Positions 23,801-34,343 of a stretch of DNA of 64,000 nt are shown here, one piece after another. Origin of the DNA: Limnanthes douglasii subsp. nivea (lineage: Eukaryota; Streptophyta; Magnoliopsida; Brassicales; Limnanthaceae). Below the pieces are notes generated by a model, which saw only the letters and a list, made by a program, of their open reading frames with translations, was not told where the DNA came from and searched no databases. Position numbers and translations under genes: made by a program. The number at the start of each line of letters is the position of its first letter. Position 1 is the first letter of the stretch. Location: the NCBI GenBank assembly GCA_036936605.1, contig JAUPFV010000001.1, forward strand, positions 157,389,187 through 157,453,186. Reading direction: 5' to 3'.

Positions 23801-26800
23801 CGGTGATCAACTTCACCTCCAAAATCTGTATCTACGTATCCTTGTACCTTTAAGTCACCCTTACCAAAAGTACAAACAATTTTCTGTGGTACCTAGTAGG
23901 TACCTCAAAATCCATTTTACAGCTTCCCAATAAAGTTTCCTTGGGTTTGACATAAATCTACTCAGAACTCCCACTACATGATTAATTTACGGTCTCGTAC
24001 AGACCATTGTATATATCAAACTTCCAATAGCTAAGGCGTAAGGAACCTTAGCCATGGAGTATTTTTCTTCATCCTTCGTAGGGTATTGATCCTTGGATAA
24101 ATGAAAGTGACTTTCCAATGGTGTACTAATTCGTTTGGCATCACGCATGTTAAATCTCTTCAAAATGCGATCGATGTAATCTGACTGAGATAAGTGCACA
24201 AAACTTTTATGCTTATCTCTTGTGATTTGCATTCCAAGAATCTTCTTTTGGCGGACCTAAGTTTTTTATGTCAAATTCTTTTGACAATTGTTGCTTCAAT
24301 CTTCTAATATCATCCATATCTGAACCTGCTACTAACATATCATCAAATAGAGTAACAAAATGATATAACTGGACTTACATCTTTTAAAATAATAACAGTG
24401 GTCCGCAATACACTTCTTAAAACTCTCTTTGTGCATAAAGCCGTCAAATTTCTTATACCATTGTCTTGGAGCTTGTTTTAGACCATACAATTTTTTCTTG
24501 AGTCTGCATACCATGTTTTTTTTCCCTTCTTTTAAGAAACCTTCTGGTTGATACATGTATATCTCCTCATCCAAGTCCCCTGAAGAAATGTAGTCTTCAC
24601 ATCTAATTGTTCAAGATAAAGGTCTTCAATGACAATAATACTCAAAATTGATCTAATAATATTGAGCTTCACAACTGGAGTAAAAATATCAGTATAATCA
24701 ATTCCTTCTTTTTGTTGGAACCCTTTAACAACTAGTCGGGCTTTGATATCTCTTAGATCCATCATGCTCATCTTTGACCCGATACACCCATTTGTTATGA
24801 AGTGCCTTTTTACCCATTGGTAACTCAACTAGTTCCCATATATCATTTGAGATTAAATACTTCATCTAATTTTTCATGGCAAGATCCCACTTGCTAGCAT
24901 CACTGGTCTGGAAAGCTTCACCATAGCATTCAGGTTTCCCTCCATTGGTAAGTAACAGATAGTTCAAGTATCTCATGTTGGGAACATGGGGTCGGGAAGA
25001 TCTTCGCAAAATAGGAACTGCCTCGACCGACTGTAGGGTGTCGGATTTCTGTCGATCAGTTTATCCAACAGACTCTCCTTGCTGACGGGTTAATCTGATC
25101 GGCTCTATTTCTTGACTATCTGGGATTCCATCGAAATCTGCAAATATTGATTCATACGGCTTTGAGTCATTTGCTTCAATTTTATGTATGTCCTTGTACA
25201 TTACTGTTTCATTGAAGACCACATCTCTACTTCGTATCATCTTCCTGCTTTCGTCATCCCAAACACGATAACTGAACTCATCTTTGCCATAGCCGATCAT
25301 GAAATTTTTCTTCAATTTCGGATCAAGCTTGCTCCTGCCTTGATCACTTATATGAACATATACAGTACAACAAAAAACTCTTAGATGTGATAATTTTAAA
25401 TCTTTACCACTCAATATCTCCTCGTGTATTCTATGTTCTAAGAGAACCGATAGGCCTCGGTTAACCAGGTAAGCCGATGTGTTGATCGCTTCTACCCAGA
25501 ACTGTTATGGTAAACCAGACTGTATACAAATGCTTCTAGCTCTTTCTGTCAACGTTCTGTTCATACGTTCGACAATACCATTGTGTTGAGGCGTACCTGC
25601 TACCGTTCTCTGCATCATGATCCCATGCTCATAGCAAAACTTCTTGAATTTGGTGTCCTCATATTCACCACAATTATCGGTTCTCAATTTTTTAATCTTC
25701 AAATCTGTCTCATTCTCAACCATAGATTTTCATCTCCTAAAACCATCAAACACTTCAGATTTATGCTTTAGAAAATAATCTCATACCTTTCGAGAATGAT
25801 CGTCGATAGAGGTCACGAAATAGTGTTTCCATTCTATAGATGAAACAGTTATTGGCCCCCAAACATCACAGTGAACAAGCTCCAGCCTTTCTTTCTTTGG
25901 GGTTCTCCCATCGTCTGAAAACTGACCCTTTTTTGTTTTCGAAGTATGCAATCTTCGCACATCTCTATATCGATTGACTTAAGACCTGGAAGCTTCCCCT
26001 TCGAGTACATAATTTTCATACCCTTCACACTCATGTGACCAAGCCTGTGGTGCCAAACTTTTGGATTTTCGTTTTTTGCTGCTATTGCAATTGAATAGCT
26101 CATCTCTGCTGTCTTGTAAAGAGTACCACTCTTTTTTCCACGAGCAACCGTCATTGATCCCTTTGGAATCTTCCAATTTTCACCATAGAAGATCGTATTG
26201 TAGCCTTCGCTAGCCAACTTCTCTACTGAGATTAAGTTTTTTCTTAGATTGGGGATATGTCTGACATCTTTCAGTTCCCATACAGACCCATTCAACTTAA
26301 TCTTCAAAGTACCTTTACCAATAATATTACAAGGTTGATCATCACCAAGATATACGTTTCCAAGTTTTCCAGGGACATACCTCTTGAACAATTCTTTTTT
26401 TGAAGTCGCGTAAAACGATGCTCCCGAATCTAATACCCAAGACTCTTTCATGCTTTCTAAGGAGCATATTAACGCATCGTATCCTTCTGAAGTGATATTT
26501 GCCTCTGTCTTCTTCTCATGGTCCTTTGGTTCTCTCTTGCACTAAAATTTATAGTGCCCGATCTTCCCACAATTCCAACACTCGATATTTCTCAACCCCT
26601 CGGAATATTTATGATTCCTAGACTTGGACCTTCAGTCTCTTGATTTTTCTCGGTAGTTCGATTTACCGCGTCCATATCCACTGGTTGAATTTCTTCCTCT
26701 CGACTCTATAGGTAAGACTGAGGAAATTGATGACTCACATGATTCTCTCCTTCGAATCTCTTCACTGAGAACTAGGTCACGAACATCATCAAATTTGAAC

Positions 26801-29800
26801 TTATTGCTTCCTAACGAGCTACTCACCGCTGTGACAGTAGCATTCCAACTATATGGTAGTGAAGACAACTGTATCAGTTCTCGTATTTCTTCATCAAAAT
26901 CAATTTCAACTCAACTCAACTAGATTGTAATTGTATTGAGTTCATTGAGGTGTTGAGCTACTGACGCGCCTTCCGTCATTCACAAATTGAATAAACGCCT
27001 TATCAAGTGAACTTTATTAGACGCTGATGGCTTCTCATACATACTGGAGAGAGCCTTCATAAGAACCGTCGTGGTTGTTTTCTTTAAGATGTTAGAAACA
27101 ACATTGCAGGACAGCGTCAATCGGATGAATCCAAGAGTTTGTTTGTCAAGAAGGGCCCATTCTTCATCTTTCATAATCTGTGGTTTCTTTTCTGAAAATG
27201 GGTTGATAAAGATTTTTATGGTACAGATAATCTTCAATCTGCATCTTCCAGAACCCAAAATCTACACCATCGAATTTTTCGAGTCTAACCTTTCCTTCGT
27301 CTGTAGCCATTGCTTCCACTCAAATCTGACCTCCTTTGGATCGCTACCAGTCTGGCTCTGATACCAGTTGTAAGGGGAATACGCTAATTTCCCGACAAAT
27401 CACTTCTAAATTTTCTTGAGGTAAATAGAGGTTTTGGGAAAATACACAATTTTCTTACAATCAAATCAAAAAGAAAAGAAACACAAAACAAAAGTGAAAT
27501 CAAACACGCAATTGTTAACGGAGTTCAACAAATTATGCCTACGTCTCCGGACCTGCTGCAGATCGATTTGATTAGAAAGACAAAGTGATTCTGCCGTTTT
27601 TGATTCATACACAAAAACCTTAGCATTTAGTTGACTGTAACACTTAAAAGGGGAAAACATTTACAGTCCTTAATGTGTAATTTATGACCCACTAAAATTA
27701 CACTGTCTTTTCAATTCACTCCAGCTCTCTTTAATGTGTTTAGTACTTGCCTTATCTTCACTGTCTTTTCATCTAGCATCTATTCTGTCCAATAACATGA
27801 AAGTTGAATAAGGCTGGACTATTATGTCAAAATAACAATAAACAGAGCATAAACTGTCCTTTACTAATAGATGGATCTTTCACGACCACTAATGTTACAT
27901 CTCTTTATCGTACCATGCATATCAGTACAAACATGGTGGTAACAACCTTATCAATCCACCATATGTTTATCTGAGCTGAAACTAAATTTATTTGTAGACA
28001 AATTAGAATTGTGAGATTAATGTTAGATTTTATATAAGATTGGAATTTTTCACACTCGATTTTGAATTGATCCGCCTCTTGCAAAAGAACATCAACCTTC
28101 CTAGTTATCTAATGCTCTTATCATACTTTCAATTGCATATTCCATTTTTATTGGAAAAAATTAACTCATCCAAAATGTGAGGTCTATTCCCTAATCGTTT
28201 AAAGATATTTAATTTTCCTAGATTAATAACACACATACCAAATAACACCTTAATAAAACATTTATTGACATATAAACTTCAAACAAAGCTTATATGTGGA
28301 TTCCACATGTATAACATAACATTACATCGTTAATAAGATACTTTGCTTCGAGAAACAAAGATTAATATATACTTGTATGAGTTTGAGATACTCATTATTG
28401 ATCCAATTTCAATCGACATATTCGAAGAACCATTCAACAGGGATCACCGCGGTGTGATATGTTGGACAAGGTTTTCATATTTAGATCAAATATTTAATGA
28501 CCAATTCACAATTGAAAATATCATCTTCACGACTAGTTATGCCAAACATTAACATTTTTTGGGCCAATAATACTTCCAATAACATTATCCATGAACCCAC
28601 CAAAACTCTAAGTAAATCAATTCACCAACAAGGATCACTGTAGTGAAATATGGTGACTTCTTCAACTACTTACTGAAGATAATATAATCTTAATCAAACA
28701 AAGCACATAACACATAAACACCGAAGAATCACACAAATATACTCAATTCTCAATCTAACATGTGATACAAGTTTGAAGCAATGACCGTAATAGGTTCACA
28801 TATTGTGCAAAGCTACAAAGAAACTTTTTCATGCAGTTGTAACGACGTTCTCACGACAACCACAAAGGTGAGGTAGTGCTTTCTACTGTTATCGCATAAA
28901 CCATCATAATGTGTCACGACAACGAAACTAAAAACATTGTTTTGCCATGGCACCCATTAGAGGGTACCACTGTAAAAAAAAAACCATTGTTGTTTCTGGT
29001 TCGATTACGTCTTAATATACCTCGTCGATGCTCTTTTTTCGTGGCAATGTGATCACAAATCGATCAAAAATCCTGAATTTTGTCTAAAATTTACACATGA
29101 TTGATTAAACATATAATGTAACATGTTTTAATGCTAAAAAAAACCAAACAACATGGGATTTTAAAACTCCATATCTACATACCATCTACTAAATCGATCA
29201 ACATTCAATGAGAGGTGTGGATCTTTTAAAAAATAAAATCACATGCTTATAATATTTAATTAAAAAAATCTAAAAATTAATCTTAAAATGTTAGCTTTGA
29301 TACCAGAATTCACATCACATGAACCCTAACCTTACAAAAGAAATATTTTATATATATTTGTTTTAGTAATCTTTTTTCTTTTCATCCAACACCTGAGTCC
29401 AACATTCGCGATACAATCATAAACATCTAGATATAGTTTTAGATGTATTGCAAGGGAATGAACATATTATTCTTTTGTATAGGATTGGAATTATAGTTTT
29501 AATTTAACTTTAGTTACAATTGTGTTTTTTTGTTAAGTAATTATGATTAAAAAATATAACGTTGTTTATTTCTTACTAATTAGTCTTTGAATTTTATGGT
29601 TTGGAGTGAATTGTCAATGTTTGAACTCATGTGCCACCAAATCCGAATTTGATTATCTACACAATTATTTTTTATAAAAAAACTCATTTGTTAGTTTGAC
29701 AATCATTCGATTAATTAATTTATTCGATTAATTAATTGTTAATCCAACCATTATTAAAGATAGTCCATAAATATATAAATATAAGACCAACTGAGGAGTG

Positions 29801-31412
29801 GCATTCATATCCTGATAATGGATGACATGATCAGGTCTAATCAACAGTTTTCAGCTTTGATATATGCCCTCATACTAAGTCGAAAACCGAAAACTCAATA
29901 AGCATGATAGGAACCAGGTGAAAGGAATCGAGAGAAAAGCTAGTACCACTCAAATACTTAGGATAGAGATACCCGATTAAAAACTCTCATACCAAACTCT
30001 GAAGATAGGAACCACTTCTTGTCATACTAATTTTTCTTTAGAAATGTAACCAGCCAATATTTAATCAAATTTGACCAGCTTTTTCGTAACCACTTCCTTA
30101 TGTGATGCCCTTATTACAATCAACTAAGACAACTAAGAATTGTTTCAGGTTCGAAGAAGATATATATGATCGTGTATGGGGTCCCTATTTTGAGGATGAC
30201 TGGACCCAGATAAGCAACACTGGTAGCATTGATTCAAAAAATATTTTTAACCCGCCAGAACCCGCACTGAGAAATGCAGCCACCCCAAAAAATGGTAGTC
30301 AGCCTTTTAACTATACAATATATGCAGATGATACAACTGGTAACCAGTTATACGTTTACCTACACTTCGCTGAACTTGAACTGCTAAAATCGAATGAGTC
30401 AAGGCAATTCACTGTTACTTGCAATGGTGGCCTTGATGACAATGGTGGGTTTTGGAACAAACCTTTTAGTCCTAATTACTTGAGTGTGAGTACCATTTAC
30501 AATGTGAGACCATTTGTATCCTTTGATGGAAAGTTCGAAATTTTACTTCGAAAGACTGATAATTCAACTCATCCGCCCCTTTTGAATGCCATCGAAGTTT
30601 ACAGCGTGATCGAGTTCTCACAGCTGGAAACAAATTCAGATGAAGGTATAATAATATATGTCAGTTTCGCACTGGTTTTTTTTCACAATATCATCATTAC
30701 TAATTGTTGCAGTCAACTATTATATACTTTCCAGTTGATGCAATCATGAATGTCCAATCCGTATATGAAGTAAATAAAGGTAGCTGGCAAGGGGATCCGT
30801 GTGCCCCTAAAGCATACATATGGGATGGACTGAATTGCAGCTATCCTCTTAATGATTCACCCGGTATCACATCCTTGTAAGTTTTTTCGACTTCTGTAAC
30901 TTCTTTTGTAAGTTGATTATTTGGATTAATAAGTCTAACCAAATTAATATCAATATAGGAACTTGTCATCAAGCGGACTGACAGGGTATATAGCACCCGG
31001 CATAGCGAATCTGACGCAATTAGTAAATCTGTTAGCATCTCAAATATAACTCAGCTCTAGTTGCAGTGTCATGCTACCAAATAATATTGGTGTTAAATCT
31101 TTCTCATGTGAAAATTGCAGGGACTTATCAAATAATAATTTGACAGGAGAAGTGCCACAATTTCTAGCTCAATTAAAATTCTTGAAGTTTTTGTAAGTTA
31201 ATTTGTTTATAAGTAAGAAACTTTCTTTATTTTTATTGCTTTATAACTAAACTTGTTTCATTTCTTTACAGAAACTTGAGTTCCAATCAGCTTAATGGTT
31301 CAATTCCATCAGCTCTCTTTGAGAAACAAAATAGAGGATCACTAACATTCAGGTTTCTTGAGTAACAATCTGTTTCTGTTTTTTCTGGATCTCAACATTG
31401 TCCATGAATAAT

Positions 31413-31453
<41 letters not shown>

Positions 31454-33206
31454 GGTAACACATCTTGTTTTTGTGAATTAAATTAACTACACTGCACTTG
31501 GTATTTAAAACCTCACTAAATTGTCTTTTCCAATTTATGATTTAAGTTACGGAGGAAATCCTAATCTTTGTAAGTCATATTCATGCGATGACAAAGTCCA
31601 GATCGTAAACAAACACACAGTTCTTATTCCAGTAGTGGCATCAGTTGCATCATTTATTGGTATCGCAGCTCTTCTGGCCACTGTCTTCATAATACGAAGG
31701 AGAAGAAATACTATAACCAAAGGTACCCTAAACAGTAATAAGAATATAAATGTAATGAATCCTTTTTTTGTCCAATGGCTAAGCTTTAACTATATATATA
31801 TACATATATATATATATACTTGTTTAGTTGCCAAACCGCCAACTCTACCTCCAGTATCACCACGCAAGCAGTATGTAAATACAGCATCAAGAACACCCTT
31901 CGAGCCTGTTTTAGAAATAAAGGGCCGGAGGTTCTCCTATTCTGAGGTATTGAAGATCACAAATAATTTTGAGAAAGTTCTCGGCAAAGGAGGCTATGGA
32001 ATGGTTTATCACGGCTATTTAGACGGTGATCAAGTAGCTGTAAAAATACTCTCTCAGTCATCTGCTCAGGGTTACAAAGAATTCAAGACAGAGGTAATTG
32101 GTCTTAGCATCTACATAAACCTTCAACTCCAATAATGCTCATTCGACTTTTTATTTATACGAGTTTATTAGGTGGAACTTCTTTTGAGAGTTCATCATAG
32201 AAATTTAGTGACTCTTGTTGGATATTGCGACGAAGGAGACAACATGTCTCTTATTTATGAATTCATGGCAAATGGTGACGCAAAAGAATATTTATCTGGT
32301 AATATATAATAATCCAAACTCGTATACATGTCATGAATGTTATATTCTTCTAAACATATTTTACTGATGTAGGAAAGCGTGGGAATAACACATTGAACTG
32401 GAGGGAGAGATTGCAAATAGCTGCTGAGGCTGCACAGGGTAATTTTATCCGGTGATTGCTTGTTATTAGATATATCATGAAGAGTTTTCAAGTTATAAGT
32501 GACAATGGATTTGTAACACAGGACTGGAGTATTTGCACCATGGTTGCAAGCCTCCCATAGTGCATCGAGATGTGAAAGCTACTAACATTTTAATAAACGA
32601 ACACTTCCAAGCAAAACTCGGCGACTTTGGACTCTCAAAATCATTCTCGGCTGATGGTGAAACTCATGTTTCAACTGTGATTGCTGGTACACCTGGCTAT
32701 CTTGATCCCGAGTAAGAATATCCACACTATAAACATTGATTTTTCTAAAGATCTATAATTTTACTATAAGTTAATTTCTAGTTGGGTCCATATGCAGATA
32801 TTATAGAACAAACTGGCTAACTGAGAAGAGCGATGTATACAGTTTTGGAGTTGCATTAATGGAAATAATTGTTAATCAGCCAGTGATTGACAACACCCGT
32901 GAGAGACCTCATATTACTGAATGGGTTAGTATGATTCTAACAAAAGGGGACATCAGAAGTATAATTGATCCCAAGTTAGAAGGTGATTATGATACTAACA
33001 ACGCGTGGAAGGCTATTGAGGTAGCTATGAGCTGTGTGAAACCATCTGGTAGCAGACGGCCAACAATGACTTACGTCGCGGCTGAATTAAAGGAGTGTTT
33101 AGCAGCTGAGACCGCAAGGAAGGAAGGAAGTCAAGAAATGGAAACAGAGAGTTCCATCCAGGTCAGTCTGTCTTTCGGAAATGCATATGGTCCTGGAGCA
33201 AGGTAA
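20889..33206 (+). CDS. malectin-like LRR receptor kinase (LRR-I subfamily), 13 exons
   Basis: Exons by splice sites and frame: 20889-20970, 21055-21595, 30149-30645, 30735-30876, 30959-31030, 31121-31192, 31272-31352, 31547-31722, 31828-32093, 32172-32298, 32373-32438, 32522-32711, 32798-33206. All introns are GT-AG and the sum, 2721 nt, gives 906 aa without an internal stop. Residues 1-23 are a signal peptide ([16 protein letters not shown]). The malectin-like domain covers about 28-373 ([15 protein letters not shown]). LRRs lie at about 440-495, encoded partly by two 72-bp exons. A membrane helix is at about 520-545. The kinase follows, with GKGGYG (about 605), [12 protein letters not shown] (about 722), DFG and APE-equivalent DPE. 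It is an RD kinase at the plasma membrane; relatives such as IOS1 and FRK1 act in defence signalling, but the ligand here is unknown. Intron 2 is 8.55 kb because of copia insertions. Confidence 0.93.
21596..22481. other. intron 2 of the kinase gene, left part
   Basis: Non-coding intron sequence. The only clear structure is a fold-back at 22140-22173: GGATTTTTTGGTG, a short loop, then its complement CACCAAAAAATCC. No element ends were recognised around it. Confidence 0.6.
22482..22742 (-). pseudogene. degenerate Ty1/copia reverse transcriptase fragment
   Basis: The minus-strand reading contains [20 protein letters not shown], the catalytic YVDD box and its flank from a copia-type reverse transcriptase, followed by a few RT-like residues and then AT-rich sequence. 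No LTR or other domain is attached. It is separate from the Tnt1-like element to the right and more decayed. Confidence 0.65.
22743..23174. other. intron 2 between the two copia pieces
   Basis: Nothing recognised apart from a possible continuation of the decayed copia fragment near 22743-22860. Confidence 0.5.
23175..23343 (-). repeat. truncated 3' LTR flanked by a 20-bp direct repeat
   Basis: About 135 bp similar to 27380-27515 (TACGTTAATTTCCCGGCAAAT onwards) lie between two identical copies of ATTGTGTCGTTGCTCACATA, at 23175-23194 and 23324-23343. The terminal ten bases and the inner half of the LTR are missing. The repeat is too long for a normal 5-bp copia target duplication. Confidence 0.75.
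23350..27310 (-). pseudogene. Tnt1-like gag-pol, broken
   Basis: Gag starts at the ATG at 27310 ([18 protein letters not shown]). The zinc knuckle near 26575-26530 reads [12 protein letters not shown] then a TAG before its last Cys. Protease has DSGAS near 26430. The pre-integrase zinc motif [11 protein letters not shown]...CEDC is near 26040-25950. Integrase shows a first Asp in [15 protein letters not shown] and VERMNRTL, the D-D-E set, with a break between the first and second. RT pieces lie at 25414-25061 and 24828-24332 ([25 protein letters not shown]). Its YVDD box has lost one base near 24346, so the frame leaves the motif. RNase H/C-terminal residues are readable at 24232-23360. Confidence 0.85.
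27355..27366 (-). promoter_or_regulatory. primer binding site, initiator tRNA-Met
   Basis: On the minus strand the sequence is TGGTATCAGAGC, the standard complement of the initiator methionine tRNA 3' end used by most plant copia elements. It starts two bases inside the 5' LTR end. Confidence 0.85.
27369..27642 (-). repeat. 5' LTR of the Tnt1-like element
   Basis: In plus orientation it begins TGTAAGG next to the primer binding site and ends GTAACA, so on the element's strand it runs TGTTAC...CTTACA with short inverted ends. The first 145 bp match the partial LTR at 23185-23330. The outer end is set by the TGT...ACA rule rather than by a second intact LTR. Confidence 0.65.
27643..30148. other. 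intron 2 of the kinase gene, right part
   Basis: AT-rich intron sequence with no domain-like ORF. The acceptor TTGTTTCAG ends at 30148. Two loosely similar GGATCAC(C/T)G segments near 28440 and 28630 were the only repeats noticed. Confidence 0.55.
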
Positions 33207-34031
33207 GGGTCCAAAGTTTGCTTCATTTAAGGGTGATACAATGTCAAAACATTGCTATAAAAAAATGTTTACAATGATTTGTTTTTGTGTGCCATGTAAA
33301 GTTACTTATATTTTCCTCCAAAAACAATTCTGGGTGTACAATAGAATTATCAAGTTTGTGTGCAAAATCTAGAAATCGAACCTCTTAAACTGAATAGCGT
33401 CTCCCAAGTAAGTTCAAGTTCTTCAGACCTACTAAGACACTTGGCAGATCACTTTTGCTACATCCAATCATGTTGAGTTATAGCAATGACTAAAATGACA
33501 ACAAGGTATTCTAAATTTTATTCCGTCACTCGGTCTTAAATTTTACTTCTTGTTTTTTTATTTGGTGCACAACCGTTCTTTTCATCTGAAATATTCAATT
33601 AAAACCAAAATTCATTCCCTTACTCTACTTCAAATTTTACTATTTTATTAACCTTTCCGATCTGTCCATCCCATTTTAGCTCTCTCACATAAATTCCCTA
33701 TTCATCTACTCATATATTATCAAAAACTTTACCTCGTCTAAATTTCATAATTTAATGTCAAAAAATTAAGCTACTGTTTCCAAATTCATTTTGAAAAACT
33801 TCTCTCTTATCACCGTGTGAATGATCCTCTTTTTGAAGAATCATTGTTTATATAATTATAAAAAATTAATTTTTGAAGAATTTTGGATCAGCCAACCTCG
33901 ATACCAAGGTTTTTCAAATGGTTGGGGTTAGAGTGCCAAGCATCAACCATGACATATCTTCTTAGAACACCCTACCTGGATAATGACCAGGTATAAGCTT
34001 TATATATGTATTGAACTGGGGGTGCATACAG
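33207..34031. other. 3' UTR of the kinase and spacer
   Basis: The first few hundred bases are presumably kinase 3' UTR, but no clear AATAAA was fixed. The rest is AT-rich with no recognised feature. No MULE left terminal inverted repeat matching 43172 leftwards was found here. Confidence 0.5.
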
Positions 34032-34343
34032 TTCGCAGCATATCATGCGTTTTTCTTAGAAAAATGTATCAATCATTTCGCAGCCTGATATGAATTTTAC
34101 TTCGCAGCTTCTTTTTTAACACAGTTCGCATCGTATGGTTTACACTTAGTTCGCATCATATGTTTTACATATAGTTCGCACCATATTGCCACATACGCAT
34201 TTCGCAGCTCAGCATGCGAAATGTGATTTAAAATCACACATTTCGCATCATATGATGCGAACTGTTTATAAAAAACAATTTGTTTGTCTACACCCTCATA
34301 CTTTCGAAACAATTAATTTACGTACATGTGCATCTGTTGGTAG

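Larger units (their letters stand above)
23175..27642 (-). mobile_element. Ty1/copia element (Tnt1-like) inside intron 2, inactive
   Basis: A minus-strand copia element antisense to the kinase gene. The 5' LTR is at 27369-27642 and the primer binding site at 27355-27366. Gag, protease, integrase, RT and RNase H follow in copia order down to about 23350. The 3' LTR is only a piece of about 135 bp, flanked by a 20-bp direct repeat. The order protease-integrase-RT defines copia; the residues around DSGAS and the pre-integrase region resemble the Tnt1 group. Frameshifts and stops affect gag, integrase and RT. The host gene's splice sites on both sides are intact, so the element is tolerated within the intron. 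Confidence 0.9.

Noticed and set aside
28343..28552. Short plus-strand ORF in intron 2
   Set aside because: No recognisable domain, and it lies within an intron whose flanking exons join in phase.
20889..33206. Receptor kinase as a pseudogene disrupted by copia
   Set aside because: All splice sites, phases and kinase motifs are intact, and the element lies wholly within the intron.
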